Notes: a model not told the origin generated them from the letters alone. DNA of 64,000 nucleotides from Rhizobium sp. TH135 (GCF_002855515.1 NZ_PKRP01000001.1:930001-994000); one strand, 5' to 3'. Positions 27,007 to 36,826 are shown, numbered from the stretch's first letter. Numbers and translations: made by a program.

Positions 27007-28059
27007 ATGCCACAAACACCGACCGTGCATTTCGAAGCGGCAAGCACACTTGCCGTAGTCATGTCCTCCCACGAACCGCTGTTGTTCCTGTCCGACGACC
27101 TCAGGATCATCGCGGCGAGCACATCCTTCTGCCGCGCGTTCGAGATCGACCCCGCATCGGTCGCCGGCAGGCAACTCGCCGAACTCGGACAGGGAGAGTG
27201 GGCAATGCCCAGGCTGCAATCGCTGTTGATGGCAACCGCGTCCGGCAGTGCGCAGATCGACGCCTATGAGATCGACCTGAAGCGACCGAACCAGAAAACG
27301 CGGCAATTGGTCGTCAATGCGCGAACCCTCGACGACGGCGACCTCGAACACATTCGGCTGCTTGTCGCCATAACCGACGTCACCGACATGCGCGCCGAGG
27401 CCCGGCTGAAGGATGACCTCGTGCGCGACAAGGCCATCCTCTTGCAGGAGGTCCAGCACAGGGTGGCCAACAGCCTGCAGATCATTGCCAGTGTCCTGAT
27501 GCAGAGTGCTCGCCGCGTTCAGTCGGAAGAGGCGCGTGGCCATCTCCATGACGCCCGCCATCGCATCATGTCGATCGCCGCGCTGCAGAGGCAGCTCTCC
27601 ACCTCGGCAGGCGGCAGCGTCGAGCTGCGTGCCTATTTTACACAGCTCTGCCAGAGTCTCGGCGCATCCATGATCGCGGATCCCGAGCGGCTGTCGATCA
27701 AGGTGACTGTGGACGACAGTAGCGTCCCTGCTGACATCTCCATCAGTCTGGGTCTGATCGTCACCGAACTCGTGATCAATGCTCTCAAGCATGCATTCAC
27801 CGACGAGCGTAGCGGCACGATCGAGATCGACTACCAATCCTCGGACAAGGATTGGACGCTATCGATCTCCGACAACGGGATTGGCATGTCGATCGGGAAC
27901 GATGCGCCCAGGGCGGGGTTAGGGACTGGCATCGTGGAAGCGCTCGGCAAAAACCTCGAAGGCGAGATCACGCTGAGCGACGCTGACCCTGGCACGGTGG
28001 TGACGATCAGCCATCGGGAAACGCCAGGACTCCGAACCGATTTTTCGCCGGCTGCCTAG
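27007..28059 (+). CDS. PAS-containing sensor kinase of the HisKA_2/HWE type
   Basis: This is a cytoplasmic histidine kinase of 350 residues with no membrane segment. A PAS-like domain covers residues 15-130 (PLLFLSDDLRIIAASTSFCRAF). The HisKA_2 dimerisation helix has the acceptor His151 in LLQEVQHRVANSLQII. The ATPase domain has N-box TELVINALKHAF, G1 ISDNGIGM and a GLGTGIVEAL lid. The ATG at 27007 gives a clean N-terminus (MPQTPTVHFE); an in-frame TTG at 26971 is a less likely start. Kinases of this type often feed the alphaproteobacterial general stress response. The single-domain receiver gene 67 bases downstream is the obvious partner. Confidence 0.85.
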   Translation: MPQTPTVHFEAASTLAVVMSSHEPLLFLSDDLRIIAASTSFCRAFEIDPASVAGRQLAELGQGEWAMPRLQSLLMATASGSAQIDAYEIDLKRPNQKTRQLVVNARTLDDGDLEHIRLLVAITDVTDMRAEARLKDDLVRDKAILLQEVQHRVANSLQIIASVLMQSARRVQSEEARGHLHDARHRIMSIAALQRQLSTSAGGSVELRAYFTQLCQSLGASMIADPERLSIKVTVDDSSVPADISISLGLIVTELVINALKHAFTDERSGTIEIDYQSSDKDWTLSISDNGIGMSIGNDAPRAGLGTGIVEALGKNLEGEITLSDADPGTVVTISHRETPGLRTDFSPAA

Positions 28060-28086
28060 GCCAGGATTGGTCTCTGAAGCGCCAAG

Positions 28087-28104
28087 GGCTGCCATGTGGC
28101 AGCC
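28087..28104. promoter_or_regulatory. Stem-loop between kinase and receiver genes
   Basis: GGCTGCC, loop ATGT, GGCAGCC form a 7-bp stem, 22 bases before the receiver ATG. It could attenuate or stabilise the transcript. Confidence 0.35.
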
Positions 28105-28126
28105 AAACTCATGATGCGAGTGAACA

Positions 28127-28519
28127 ATGAAGAACGGCAAACCGGTCGTCCTAGTCGTGGAAGACAGTGCAATAATACGAATGAGTGCAATCGATCTCGT
28201 CCTCTCGGCGGGTTATGAAGCGCTCGAAGCTGGTGACGCAGACGAGGCGATCCGCATTCTGGAAGCACGGGATGACATCGATCTGGTGTTCACCGATGTC
28301 CAGATGCCAGGCACGATGGACGGCATCAAGCTGTCCCACTACATCCGCGATCGATGGCCGCCCGTGAAGCTGATCGTCGCATCCGGTGCAGCCATCGTCG
28401 AAGAAAGCATGCTGCCGGCCGGAAGCCGCTTCTTCCCCAAGCCCTATGACGACTTGACCATCACCGAGGCGATGGAACGCCTGCTTGCCAGCGAGAACCC
28501 GAAGGCCACCTCGCTCTGA
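28127..28519 (+). CDS. Single-domain CheY-like response regulator
   Basis: This receiver of 130 residues has no output domain. It has acidic pocket residues Glu12-Asp13 (VVEDSA), phosphoacceptor Asp57 (LVFTDVQMPG), a conserved Ser in IVASGA and Lys in FFPKPYD. It follows the HisKA_2 kinase in the same direction and should be its phosphotransfer partner. Stand-alone receivers of this kind relay phosphate in alphaproteobacterial stress networks. There is no PhyR-type sigma-like regulator in the window. Confidence 0.87.
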   Translation: MKNGKPVVLVVEDSAIIRMSAIDLVLSAGYEALEAGDADEAIRILEARDDIDLVFTDVQMPGTMDGIKLSHYIRDRWPPVKLIVASGAAIVEESMLPAGSRFFPKPYDDLTITEAMERLLASENPKATSL

Positions 28520-28534
28520 AGCCAAAGGCGTGAA

Positions 28535-28559
28535 CTGGCCCCCATCGACTGGGGGCCAG
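28535..28559. terminator. Bidirectional terminator between receiver and catalase genes
   Basis: CTGGCCCCCA, loop TCGAC, TGGGGGCCAG form a 10-bp perfect stem between convergent genes. Confidence 0.65.
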
Positions 28560-28564
28560 ACGCG

Positions 28565-30709
28565 TTATTTGGGTGCCGAAGCCTTACCCAGTTTCACGGA
28601 CGGTTCCCGGCCCCAGACACGGAGCTTGGCAAGCGATGTCACGAACTCGTCCAGCCCTTCGTCGCCAGGCAAGGCGATCACCCCCTCATCGAGAGCCTCT
28701 GCAATACCCGCCTTTTCCAGAAGCGGCATGGCCGACTGATCGTAGCCAATATACTTGCAGTGCTGGAAGGCATCCGCCACGAAATCCCGGGCGGTTGCTT
28801 CCTTGACGAGATCGTCCATGGCCTCTGCCGATGTCAGCAGCGCGACGGCATCGAACAGAACCGACGGCCCGCCGTCGATCATGTGTTGGACCTCGATCCA
28901 GCTCCCGTCCGACGCCTTGACGCCGCCGACCTTCGGCGCAATCAGCTCGAAGACAGCTTTTTCCTTGGTAATCGCCGCCGTCAGATCTTTCAGCAGTTTC
29001 GCATCGACGCCATCCGTGACGAGGATGCCAAGCTTACGCCCTTCGAAGCGTTTCGGCCCGCGTTCCACGATGCTGAGCGAGGGGGCAGGCTCCAGATCTT
29101 GACGCGTCGGCATCGCGGCATCTGCCTCCTTTGGCATCGACTGGAAGCCGAGCTTCTGCGCCACGGTGTTCGCCAGCGTCTCATCGATGTTGAGGAGATG
29201 GGAGACCATGCGCTCGCGGATCACGGCGGTTTCCACCTTGCTCAGCTCGAAGGTCAGGGCAGCCGCGATGTGGCGCTGCTCCGGGGCCGTTTGGCTAATG
29301 TAGAACTGCCGGGCCTGGCTATAGTGGTCGGCAAAGCTTTCAGGACGGAGACGCGCCTTGGTGCCCTGCTCTTCTGACGGAAAATGGCGATAGCCACGCG
29401 TCGGCGATTCCCGCGGGCCTTCACCGAAGGAGTTCGGCTGGTAGTTCGCCCTTCCGACCGGATTACGCATCGCCATGTGACCATCCTGCTGGAAGGTCGC
29501 AAAGGGACATTTGGGCGCATTGATCGGCAGATGGGTGAAGTTCGGCCCGCCCAGACGCTTCAACTGCGTATCGAGATAGGAGAAATTGCGGCCCTGCAGC
29601 AGCGGATCATTGCTGAAGTCGATACCCGGTGGCACGTTCTGTGTCATGAAGGCGACTTGTTCAGTCTCCGCAAAGAAGTTGTCGGGCATGCGGTCGAGGA
29701 CGAGCCTGCCGATAGCGACAGGGGCCAGGATCTCCTCGGGGATGATCTTCGTCGGGTCGAGCACGTCGAAGTCGAAGCTGTCAGCGAATTCCTGATCGAA
29801 CAGCTGAACCTGCAATTCCCATTCCGGGAAATTACCGGACTGGATGGATTGCCAGAGATCGCGGCGATGGAAGTCGGGATCCGCGCCATTGATCTTGACG
29901 GCCTCGTTCCATGCGACCGACTGGAGACCCAGCTTCGGCTTCCAGTGGAATTTGACGAAGGTGGATTCGTCCTTGTCGTTGACAAAGCGGAACGTGTGGA
30001 CGCCGAAACCTTCCATGAAGCGGAAGGAGCGCGGGATCGTCCGATCAGACATGATCCACATGACCATATTCATGCTCTCAGGCGTCAGGCTGATGAAGTC
30101 CCAAAAGGTGTCATGGGCAGTCTGCGCCTGCGGGAAGGCCCGATCAGGCTCCTGCTTGGCGGCATGGATCAGATCCGGGAACTTGATGGCATCCTGGATG
30201 AAGAAGACCGGGATGTTGTTGCCGACGAGATCCCAGTTGCCCTCTTGGGTATAGAGCTTAACCGCGAAGCCGCGGACATCGCGGGCAAGGTCGGCGGAGC
30301 CCTTGTTGCCGGCGACCGTCGAGAAGCGAACGAAGGCTTCGGTCCTTTCGCCCGGGCGCTGGAAGAGGTCGGCCTTGGTATACTTGGCGAGCGATTCATA
30401 AGTCTCGAAATAGCCGTGCGCGCCATAGCCGCGGGCATGGACCACGCGCTCGGGAATGCGCTCGTGGTCGAAGTGAAACATCTTCTCGCGGAAATGAAAG
30501 TCGTCCACCACAAGCGGACCACGCGGCCCGACACGCAGTGAATTCTGATCGTCGGAGACAGGGCCGCCCTGGGCCGTCGTCAGAAGGGGCGCGTCGCCCT
30601 CGGCGATCTGATGCAATTCGCCCCCTTCGCCGCGCTGCATCGTCTGGTCATGGATCTTGGCAGTCGAAGTTTTGGGCGAAACGGACCCACGGGTTGGTGT
30701 CTTGGCCAT
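28565..30709 (-). CDS. katE: Large-subunit monofunctional catalase (HPII type)
   Basis: This haem catalase of 714 residues breaks down hydrogen peroxide in the cytoplasm. Its size and C-terminal glutaminase-like domain (from about residue 565, [15 protein letters not shown]) place it with large clade-2 catalases such as E. coli KatE. The catalytic His is in [13 protein letters not shown], the distal Asn in VGNNIPVFF, and the proximal Tyr ligand in [10 protein letters not shown]. The ATG at 30709 follows AGGAG with six bases of spacing; a longer frame back to 30778 lacks such a site. It follows the yciF-like gene on the same strand, but a strong terminator separates them. I see no EcfG motif directly upstream of it. 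Confidence 0.95.
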   Translation of the reverse strand: MAKTPTRGSVSPKTSTAKIHDQTMQRGEGGELHQIAEGDAPLLTTAQGGPVSDDQNSLRVGPRGPLVVDDFHFREKMFHFDHERIPERVVHARGYGAHGYFETYESLAKYTKADLFQRPGERTEAFVRFSTVAGNKGSADLARDVRGFAVKLYTQEGNWDLVGNNIPVFFIQDAIKFPDLIHAAKQEPDRAFPQAQTAHDTFWDFISLTPESMNMVMWIMSDRTIPRSFRFMEGFGVHTFRFVNDKDESTFVKFHWKPKLGLQSVAWNEAVKINGADPDFHRRDLWQSIQSGNFPEWELQVQLFDQEFADSFDFDVLDPTKIIPEEILAPVAIGRLVLDRMPDNFFAETEQVAFMTQNVPPGIDFSNDPLLQGRNFSYLDTQLKRLGGPNFTHLPINAPKCPFATFQQDGHMAMRNPVGRANYQPNSFGEGPRESPTRGYRHFPSEEQGTKARLRPESFADHYSQARQFYISQTAPEQRHIAAALTFELSKVETAVIRERMVSHLLNIDETLANTVAQKLGFQSMPKEADAAMPTRQDLEPAPSLSIVERGPKRFEGRKLGILVTDGVDAKLLKDLTAAITKEKAVFELIAPKVGGVKASDGSWIEVQHMIDGGPSVLFDAVALLTSAEAMDDLVKEATARDFVADAFQHCKYIGYDQSAMPLLEKAGIAEALDEGVIALPGDEGLDEFVTSLAKLRVWGREPSVKLGKASAPK

Positions 30710-30756
30710 GGAGAACTCCTGGAGCATGCGCTCTGATGGTGGGGAGGAACGTGCTT

Positions 30757-30789
30757 GAAAAGCAAAAGACCGCCACAATCGGGCGGTCT
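30757..30789 (-). terminator. Rho-independent terminator after the YciF-like gene
   Basis: On the minus strand AGACCGCC, loop CGATTGT, GGCGGTCT is followed by TTTGCTTTT. An 8-bp stem with a T-rich tail ends the yciF-like transcript before katE. Confidence 0.85.
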
Positions 30790-30807
30790 CGCAGGGGTTG
30801 AGGCAGC

Positions 30808-31311
30808 TTAGCTGGCCTTCTTCATGCCCTTGGTGTTTGCCGAGGCCTCGCCGAGTGCCGTGAGCTTCTGGTCGGTTGCAATCTCTTCCTGGAGATTGGC
30901 ATCCAGCAACGGGATGGCATCCTTCAGACCGAGCTGCTTCGCCCAGGACTTGAGAGTGCCGTAACGGGCGATTTCATAATGCTCGACGGCCTGTGCAGAT
31001 GAGATGAGACCCGCGTCAAGGGCGGCTGTGCCCTTGTAGTCTTCCATGATCTCTTCGCCTTCGGCGAGGATGCCCTGGATGGCTTCGCAGGTCTTGCCGC
31101 GAGGCGACTTGCCGAGCAGTTCAAACACCTGTTCCAGACGTTCGATTTGGCCCTGGGTTTCCTCGCGGTGCTGCAGGAAGCCAGCTTTGCCCTCTTCCGA
31201 CTGCGCTGCACGCGCCATCTTCGGAAGAGCCTTCAGGATCTGCTTCTCGGCAAAATAGATGTCCTTGAGCGTATCAAGGAACAGGTCGGACAACGTCTTT
31301 TCGGTAGCCAT
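30808..31311 (-). CDS. YciF/YciE-family ferritin-like protein (DUF892)
   Basis: This four-helix ferritin-like protein of 167 residues has the family start [19 protein letters not shown] and the metal-site segments [13 protein letters not shown] and [11 protein letters not shown]. Members bind a di-iron centre and are induced by oxidative or osmotic stress; their precise reaction is not settled. The start is either ATG 31311 (MATEK, as in most relatives) or ATG 31323. An EcfG-type promoter lies 28-64 bases upstream depending on the start. A lysine-rich tail (TKGMKKAS) ends the protein. Confidence 0.88.
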   Translation of the reverse strand: MATEKTLSDLFLDTLKDIYFAEKQILKALPKMARAAQSEEGKAGFLQHREETQGQIERLEQVFELLGKSPRGKTCEAIQGILAEGEEIMEDYKGTAALDAGLISSAQAVEHYEIARYGTLKSWAKQLGLKDAIPLLDANLQEEIATDQKLTALGEASANTKGMKKAS

Positions 31312-31350
31312 TGGGGAATCCATTCAAATTTGGTGAAGTATCAGGTGTCC

Positions 31351-31375
31351 AACCGCCCAATGCTTCAATGGTTCC
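31351..31375 (-). promoter_or_regulatory. Candidate EcfG-type promoter for the YciF-like gene
   Basis: On the minus strand GGAAC (31375-31371), 17 bases, GTT (31353-31351). It is the third site of this geometry in the stress block. Confidence 0.6.
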
Positions 31376-31472
31376 CGCATGACCTTAGCCCAGTTCAAAC
31401 GCTCGCGACCCTAGGTCGTGCTCACCGATCTAACTCGGGCGAGGTTAGGCTTCTGCTACTGTGCCGGAGGCC

Positions 31473-31505
31473 GATCCCCCCACTGACCAAAACAGTGGGG
31501 GGATC
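31473..31505. terminator. Strong stem-loop after the cellulose operon
   Basis: GATCCCCCCACTG, loop ACCAAAA, CAGTGGGGGGATC form a 13-bp perfect stem, 14 bases beyond the TPR gene stop. There is no T-run, but the stem is very stable. Confidence 0.65.
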
Positions 31506-31518
31506 ACACGCCAAACTC

Positions 31519-33444
31519 TCACTCGATCTCGACGCGCCCCTTCTTTTCGTCTTTGTCCTTCTTCTTCTGCAGAAGCCAGGTCAGCAGATCCTGTTTTTTC
31601 TTCGGAGTTTCCTTCGTCTTTTTCACGATGACTTTGGGGCGATAGACCTTGATGTCATCGAGGGCGGCAAATTTCTCGCCATACTCCTTCTTGATCGATG
31701 CGACCCGGCCCCAGCTCTTCGCGCGCGACGCAAGCACCGCAAGGCCAACGACACCGCCTTCCGTGGGCTCCCATTCAACCGATTGCTCGAAGAGGCGCGA
31801 TGCTTCCTTGGTCTCCTTGTTGTCCAGCCGGTACCAGCCGAGTGCCTGGGCGCCGAGGGCGGACTTCAGTTCGAAAACATACGCCTCGAAGGTTTGGAGT
31901 TCGTCCTCAGCCGGCGACAAGGGCGCCTCCTGATTGGTGAGACCGGCCGCGACCAGTTCAATGTAGATCTTCTTCAGCTCAGGGGTCTGCGCTGCGTATT
32001 GGCGGGCAATCTGCAGCGCTTCGTCGCGGTGCTCCATGTTGCGAAGAGTCAGGATAACGCCCTCGACGCTCTTCAGGCTGGTCGTCATGCGCGTAGCGCT
32101 GACGAACCAGTGGTAAGACGCCTCCCAGCTCTGCTGACCGTAGTAGAACCAGCCAAACAGTTCCGCATCGACAGCGGAGAACGAGCGTTGCACGTAGTCG
32201 CTGAAGCGCTGCAACTCATCCATCGTCAGCGCGCTTGCAGGTCCCTGACCTTGCGCGACCATGCCCATCTTTCGCCGAACCAGATCGAAGGACACATTGT
32301 CGAATTCGCCCGTGCCGTCCGGGAGGATGTTGCCGAGTGCCACCAGAGACCGGGTTCCAGCCTCCGGAAGCAGGAGGCTCGCCTTCTGGACCGTTGACAG
32401 GCGTTCGTTCGGGTCTTCGCAGGTCGTGACGATGTATTTGTAGAGATCGAAAGCCCGGGCAAAGTCCCTGGACTGCGCAAGAGCCTCGGCCGTGATCCAC
32501 ATGGTGTTCATCTCGGCGCAGACCATCAGCTGCGGCGAGCCCTCGGCCAGTGTTACGACCTGGCCCCAGTTACGCTGAGCATGCGAGCGCTCCATCAACT
32601 TGCGGGTTTCGCCGAGAGCCAGCTTGTCGAGCAGTTCCTGGCTCGGCTTCCAGTTCGGGTTTTCACTCTGCAGCTTGGCAATTTCGGTGCGAACACGCAC
32701 GTAGTCTCCGCTGCCGAAAATGTCCCAGAGCGGCTGTTCGGAGATGTTCGTCGGGGCATCGAAGAGATCCTCCGGCGCATCCCAGTCGGGATAAAGCGTC
32801 TTCAGGCGCCGCAACTCGGCACCAAGACGCTTCAGGTCGCGCGTCTGCGCATAATAGCGTAGCGCGGTTTCATCGACTTCCGACAGGGTGGAGGCCTTCG
32901 GTTCTTCGGTCTGCTGGCTGAGTTTGGCGATCTGCATCTCGACGCTGTCACGGGTAGCGACGGGTGCCGGGCTTGCCGTGGGCTGCAGTGTGCTGGCTGC
33001 GGCAGGCTGCTCAGCCGGCCTCCGCGCGGACGTGGTCGTGGTCGGACCGAAGGGGTTCTCCCCGGGGGCCACGTCCCGGATGACCGGGGCGGCCGGTTGA
33101 GGCGCAACGGCCATGACCGGGCTCACGGCCTCCGGCATGGGCGCGGGCAGGACGACCTGCGCCGGTGCCGGCATGCTTGGCACGACAGCCTGCGGCACAG
33201 CCGCGGTTGCCGGGACGACCGGCGGAAGTGTGGGCGCGACGGCGGTTGCCGAGAAGGGCGCGAAGTTCGGCATGGCAGGCTGCACGGTGGCCGGAGCCGA
33301 GACATTCGTCATCTGGGCTCCACCTGGGATCACGACACCCATCGCGGGGTAATTGTTCACGCCGTCACCTGTCGCCTGGCTGATCGGAACGATGATGCAG
33401 GCGCCGAGGAGGAGAGCTTTCTTCAGGGGAAGTCGGTCAAACAT
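31519..33444 (-). CDS. TPR-like protein of cellulose synthase operon 1
   Basis: This is a probable envelope protein of 641 residues. A signal-like hydrophobic stretch (residues 8-25, LKKALLLGACIIVPISQA) is followed by a Pro/Ala-rich region to about residue 165, then alpha-helical TPR-like repeats (about 185-590) and a Lys-rich C-terminus. It is the last gene of the bcsA-bcsB-GH8 unit and overlaps the GH8 gene by 22 bases. It is paralogous to the partial protein at 62995; both share an LWxxxxxxDYxxxxxEI block and a PxWxPSxxxxxKL block. It may replace the TPR part of BcsC, but no outer-membrane beta-barrel follows. Role in export is an inference. Confidence 0.78.
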   Translation of the reverse strand: MFDRLPLKKALLLGACIIVPISQATGDGVNNYPAMGVVIPGGAQMTNVSAPATVQPAMPNFAPFSATAVAPTLPPVVPATAAVPQAVVPSMPAPAQVVLPAPMPEAVSPVMAVAPQPAAPVIRDVAPGENPFGPTTTTSARRPAEQPAAASTLQPTASPAPVATRDSVEMQIAKLSQQTEEPKASTLSEVDETALRYYAQTRDLKRLGAELRRLKTLYPDWDAPEDLFDAPTNISEQPLWDIFGSGDYVRVRTEIAKLQSENPNWKPSQELLDKLALGETRKLMERSHAQRNWGQVVTLAEGSPQLMVCAEMNTMWITAEALAQSRDFARAFDLYKYIVTTCEDPNERLSTVQKASLLLPEAGTRSLVALGNILPDGTGEFDNVSFDLVRRKMGMVAQGQGPASALTMDELQRFSDYVQRSFSAVDAELFGWFYYGQQSWEASYHWFVSATRMTTSLKSVEGVILTLRNMEHRDEALQIARQYAAQTPELKKIYIELVAAGLTNQEAPLSPAEDELQTFEAYVFELKSALGAQALGWYRLDNKETKEASRLFEQSVEWEPTEGGVVGLAVLASRAKSWGRVASIKKEYGEKFAALDDIKVYRPKVIVKKTKETPKKKQDLLTWLLQKKKDKDEKKGRVEIE

Positions 33445-34511
33445 GTGGGGTACCTTTCAGCGATCGCCATGAGGCTCAGCACATGGAGAGTGGCGGGGTA
33501 ATAGTCTTGGGAGCTGAAGTCAGAGAGAAGAGCGACGTCGGGACGCCTGCCCAGACTGCATTCGACGAGTGCCGCAACCGCCTGATAGCCGGGGTCGGGC
33601 ATGGGAGCGATCCGCGTCGCCGTCGCAAGTTCGACGACGGACATCGATGCTGTCCCGAACTGTTTCCAATGCGATGCGAAGATCTCGAGAATGTCGGGAT
33701 AGTCCCGGGAATACCAGGCGAGATAAAGCGGAACACGAATGGCGTCATAACCGAATTGCGATGGGTATCCGCTCGCCGGTCGGGGCATGTCGCCGGAAAG
33801 GGACAGCCAGTCCGAGGGAAGCCGGGCAGGTCCGAAGCGCGCGTCGCGAAGCAGTGTCACTCCGCTGTCCATCAAGGCCTTTGACGGAAAGCGGGTCGAC
33901 AGACGACCGAGGTCAACAATGGCCGGGAAGATCCAGTAGGCCATGTTCACGACGGGCCCGTCCGCTTGCTCATTCGGACCGAAACCGTGGACACCCGGCA
34001 GGAGGACCAGGCCGTGATCCGTCTTGATGGTTGCGCGCTCGACGATGGCGTCAGAGATTCGTCTGGCCTCACGCTGAAGTTCCGGTTCGTCCCAGCGCTG
34101 ACCGGCACGCATCAGAGCCCAGGCGATCAAGAGGTCGCCGTCGGTCGCATTGTTGCGGTCGGTGATCGGCGGCGTCTGGGTTGGATCCCATCGCCAGGCT
34201 GCAAGCCCATCGTCCCTGACGAAAAGATTGCCCTTCGTCCAGGCCCAGATCCGATCGAAGCTGTCGCGGTCATCAGCCGCTTCCGCCATCAGCATGCCAT
34301 AACCCTGGCTTTCGCTGTGGCTGATGCCGCCTGCCCTGTTATCGACCACCCGTCCTTCGTCGGTAACGAAGTTATGGCGGTAGACCAGCCATGCGCCGGC
34401 CGTGATGTCGGCCGCGACATTGTCCTCCTGCTGTGACAGTGTCGCCGTCGTGGCGCCCGCGATCAGGGCGCCACTCAGCAGAGATGTCAGGATGAGAAGA
34501 CGGGTCCTCAC
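33423..34511 (-). CDS. bcsZ: GH8 endo-beta-1,4-glucanase of the cellulose operon
   Basis: This is a periplasmic cellulase of glycoside hydrolase family 8, 362 residues, equivalent to BcsZ and rhizobial/Agrobacterium CelC. The signal peptide is residues 1 to about 26. The catalytic acid is Glu67 in SHSESQGYGMLMA, and Asp124 in NNATDGDLLIAWAL is the other key acid. Such enzymes trim or edit nascent cellulose and are needed for normal fibril formation. It overlaps bcsB by four bases, so translation is coupled. Confidence 0.92.
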   Translation of the reverse strand: MRTRLLILTSLLSGALIAGATTATLSQQEDNVAADITAGAWLVYRHNFVTDEGRVVDNRAGGISHSESQGYGMLMAEAADDRDSFDRIWAWTKGNLFVRDDGLAAWRWDPTQTPPITDRNNATDGDLLIAWALMRAGQRWDEPELQREARRISDAIVERATIKTDHGLVLLPGVHGFGPNEQADGPVVNMAYWIFPAIVDLGRLSTRFPSKALMDSGVTLLRDARFGPARLPSDWLSLSGDMPRPASGYPSQFGYDAIRVPLYLAWYSRDYPDILEIFASHWKQFGTASMSVVELATATRIAPMPDPGYQAVAALVECSLGRRPDVALLSDFSSQDYYPATLHVLSLMAIAERYPTCLTDFP

Positions 34512-36826
34512 GATTTGCGTCCCTGCCTCAGCACCACGAAGGTTGCCGCACCGAGAAGGATCGCCACCACGATCTGGGCGATGGTGAACTCCCGGGCATT
34601 GTTCGAGAACCAGCCCGCCACGATGAGACGGCCATTCTGCAAGCTAAGTGGCTTGGTTTCATACAGGCGCTCATGGCCGGCCATCTTGCGCTCGACCAGA
34701 GTGCCGTCGCGTTTCAGGGCGTTCACGGACCCTGCGAGACGACCCCAGACATCGGTCTGAGCAAGGCTGCGCATACCCTCGTCGAGGATGGCAGGATCAC
34801 GAACGGCCACGACCGTCCATGCATCCCGTTCGTTGACCAGGCGTTGGGCCACCAGCATGTCGGCCTCGCCGCTCACCTGATAGACGCCATCGGCGGACAG
34901 GACATTAGGGTCATCAACCAGTCCCAATTGCGCAGCCTGGATGCGGACGCGCACCGTAAGGCTCTCATAGAGGTTATGGACGCCCTCCCGCAGACGCGCG
35001 ACGACCGATGTCGGACGTTCGCCCTGTGCCGGCGCAGCCGACCCATCGACCGAGAGGGCCGGAGCGGCCTCTTCGACCGGGGCGCCCGGCTGTTGGATCT
35101 GGTTCGCGTCCAGAGACAGGGCCATATCGCTGGCGACAGGATTGAGGTCGATGCCGAGATCGGATCTCAGTTGTCCGGAGAAGCCCGAGAAGGTCCCGAA
35201 GGCCAGAAGAGGACCCTGACGGTCCAGCGGCCAGCCGGAGCTCACCGAAACCGGGCTTACTTCGCGAGAGGCATAGGCCATCTTTGCCAGGAAGCTGGCA
35301 GCGGCTCCAAGCATGGTTTCATCCATGCCTTCGACATACAAAGGCGTAGCGCGACCGTTGCCGAACCCGGCCTTGCCAGCCGAGACGACCGCGAGATCGG
35401 GCGCGTGACCAATCTGGGCAAAGGCCGGAATGTTCAGCGTGCTGTCACCCTTGATGAAGAAGCGCGCCGTGGAATTGCCAAGCGTTGCCGGATCACAGAC
35501 TGCATCGGACGCCGTGGATAATTCCGCCTCGAACTCGATGACATTGTAGCCGGGTCTCAGCTTGTCGAGCGGGATCGGGAGCACCTGACCGTCGATGCGG
35601 CCGGAGCGCGCTTCGCCCAGCCGGATATTGGCAACGGTCTCACCATTTGCCCGCACGACCATCTGCGATGTCGGCGAGAGGCCGGCTGCGTATTCGGCGT
35701 TTAGCTTCAGGTTCGCCGCGCCATAGTCTCCGGGGTAAAAGTCAGCCGGCAGGCTGAACGAGATCGATTGCTCGAAATGACGACCGGCGAAGGGGCGCGA
35801 GACGAAGCCCAGTTCGGCAAGCGAGTTTGAACTGCCGGATTCCAGCAGGCGACCTCGGCGGTTGCCAAGCGCACGCCTGCCCTGTGGTGAGCCATCGGTG
35901 ACTTCGGTCTGCGCGCGCAGGGTGAAGTCGCGGATCGTGGTTGCCAGTTCATCCGCCGAGCGTGCCGCAACGACCATTCGGCTTCTGCCGCTCGAAGGAT
36001 CGATGTCGAACTGAACGCCGGACTGCTCCGGTGTCACGCCGATAAGGTCGCGGACGGTGCCGAAAGTGCCGACCACCAGGTCGATCCCGGGACCGGATCC
36101 GATCTCATTGCCGACAGTCACGACAGGGCGATCGAAATGACCGAGGATCGACAGGGCCTGGACGACCGAGAAAGTGCGGTCGACGTCCTCGCCTGCGGCT
36201 CCGCGCGGGATCAGTCCATTGATCGCGGCATGACCGTTGACATCACGGCTATAGGCCAGGAGCGTCGAGACGTCGCTCGGATCGTCCTTGGCATTGCGGG
36301 TGAAAACGAAACCGGTCAGGGCCGGGTCGATCTGGGTCCAGAGTTCATATGTCGCCTCGACGGTGCAATCGACGCGATGCGACTGGTCGAGCAGAATGGT
36401 CACGGCATTGTAACCCGGCTGGAGCAGGCCTTTCGGCAGTTCCAACTCGACCTGATGCGCATCGCCGGACTTCAGATTGACGGCGCCAATGTCCCGGTCG
36501 TTGACGAAGATGCGCATGGCAGAGCGTTCAGGCGCCACCGAGATCGCCGTCTGCATCGTCAGGATGAGCTTCGCCGATCCCGTCATTTCCGAGGGAAGAA
36601 CGACGAAGGGATATTCCCGGTTCGCGGCTTCTCCGGGGAAGAACAGGTCGCGCTTGTCTGCAATGAGACGACGGATCTGGTTCTCTTCCTGGAAATATTC
36701 CTTGGTCTCGGTCTGGGCTTTCGCCTGCGGCGCGAGGACGAAACCGGTCGAGGTAGCGGCGGCCGATGGCGAGGCTGCGAGAAGCAGGCCTGCGGCAGCG
36801 AGCAAGGAGAGGTGCTGTCTGATCAT
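34508..36826 (-). CDS. bcsB: Cellulose synthase periplasmic subunit BcsB, copy 1
   Basis: This is the 772-residue membrane-anchored periplasmic subunit that guides the glucan chain from BcsA. It has a signal peptide (residues 1-24), two repeats of carbohydrate-binding and flavodoxin-like domains (motifs YNAVTILLDQSHRVDC and YNVIEFEAEL), and a C-terminal anchor (TIAQIVVAILLGAATFVVL). The spacing to bcsA is a four-base overlap. The paralogue at 60695 shares FAGRxFxxSxxxxxPADFYPGDY. It belongs to the same transcription unit as bcsA copy 1, GH8 and the TPR gene. Confidence 0.92.
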   Translation of the reverse strand: MIRQHLSLLAAAGLLLAASPSAAATSTGFVLAPQAKAQTETKEYFQEENQIRRLIADKRDLFFPGEAANREYPFVVLPSEMTGSAKLILTMQTAISVAPERSAMRIFVNDRDIGAVNLKSGDAHQVELELPKGLLQPGYNAVTILLDQSHRVDCTVEATYELWTQIDPALTGFVFTRNAKDDPSDVSTLLAYSRDVNGHAAINGLIPRGAAGEDVDRTFSVVQALSILGHFDRPVVTVGNEIGSGPGIDLVVGTFGTVRDLIGVTPEQSGVQFDIDPSSGRSRMVVAARSADELATTIRDFTLRAQTEVTDGSPQGRRALGNRRGRLLESGSSNSLAELGFVSRPFAGRHFEQSISFSLPADFYPGDYGAANLKLNAEYAAGLSPTSQMVVRANGETVANIRLGEARSGRIDGQVLPIPLDKLRPGYNVIEFEAELSTASDAVCDPATLGNSTARFFIKGDSTLNIPAFAQIGHAPDLAVVSAGKAGFGNGRATPLYVEGMDETMLGAAASFLAKMAYASREVSPVSVSSGWPLDRQGPLLAFGTFSGFSGQLRSDLGIDLNPVASDMALSLDANQIQQPGAPVEEAAPALSVDGSAAPAQGERPTSVVARLREGVHNLYESLTVRVRIQAAQLGLVDDPNVLSADGVYQVSGEADMLVAQRLVNERDAWTVVAVRDPAILDEGMRSLAQTDVWGRLAGSVNALKRDGTLVERKMAGHERLYETKPLSLQNGRLIVAGWFSNNAREFTIAQIVVAILLGAATFVVLRQGRKS

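Noticed and set aside
30710..30807. GGAAC near 30750 as an EcfG promoter for katE
   Set aside because: The GGAAC there is on the plus strand and points away from katE, and no GTT partner lies at the right distance.
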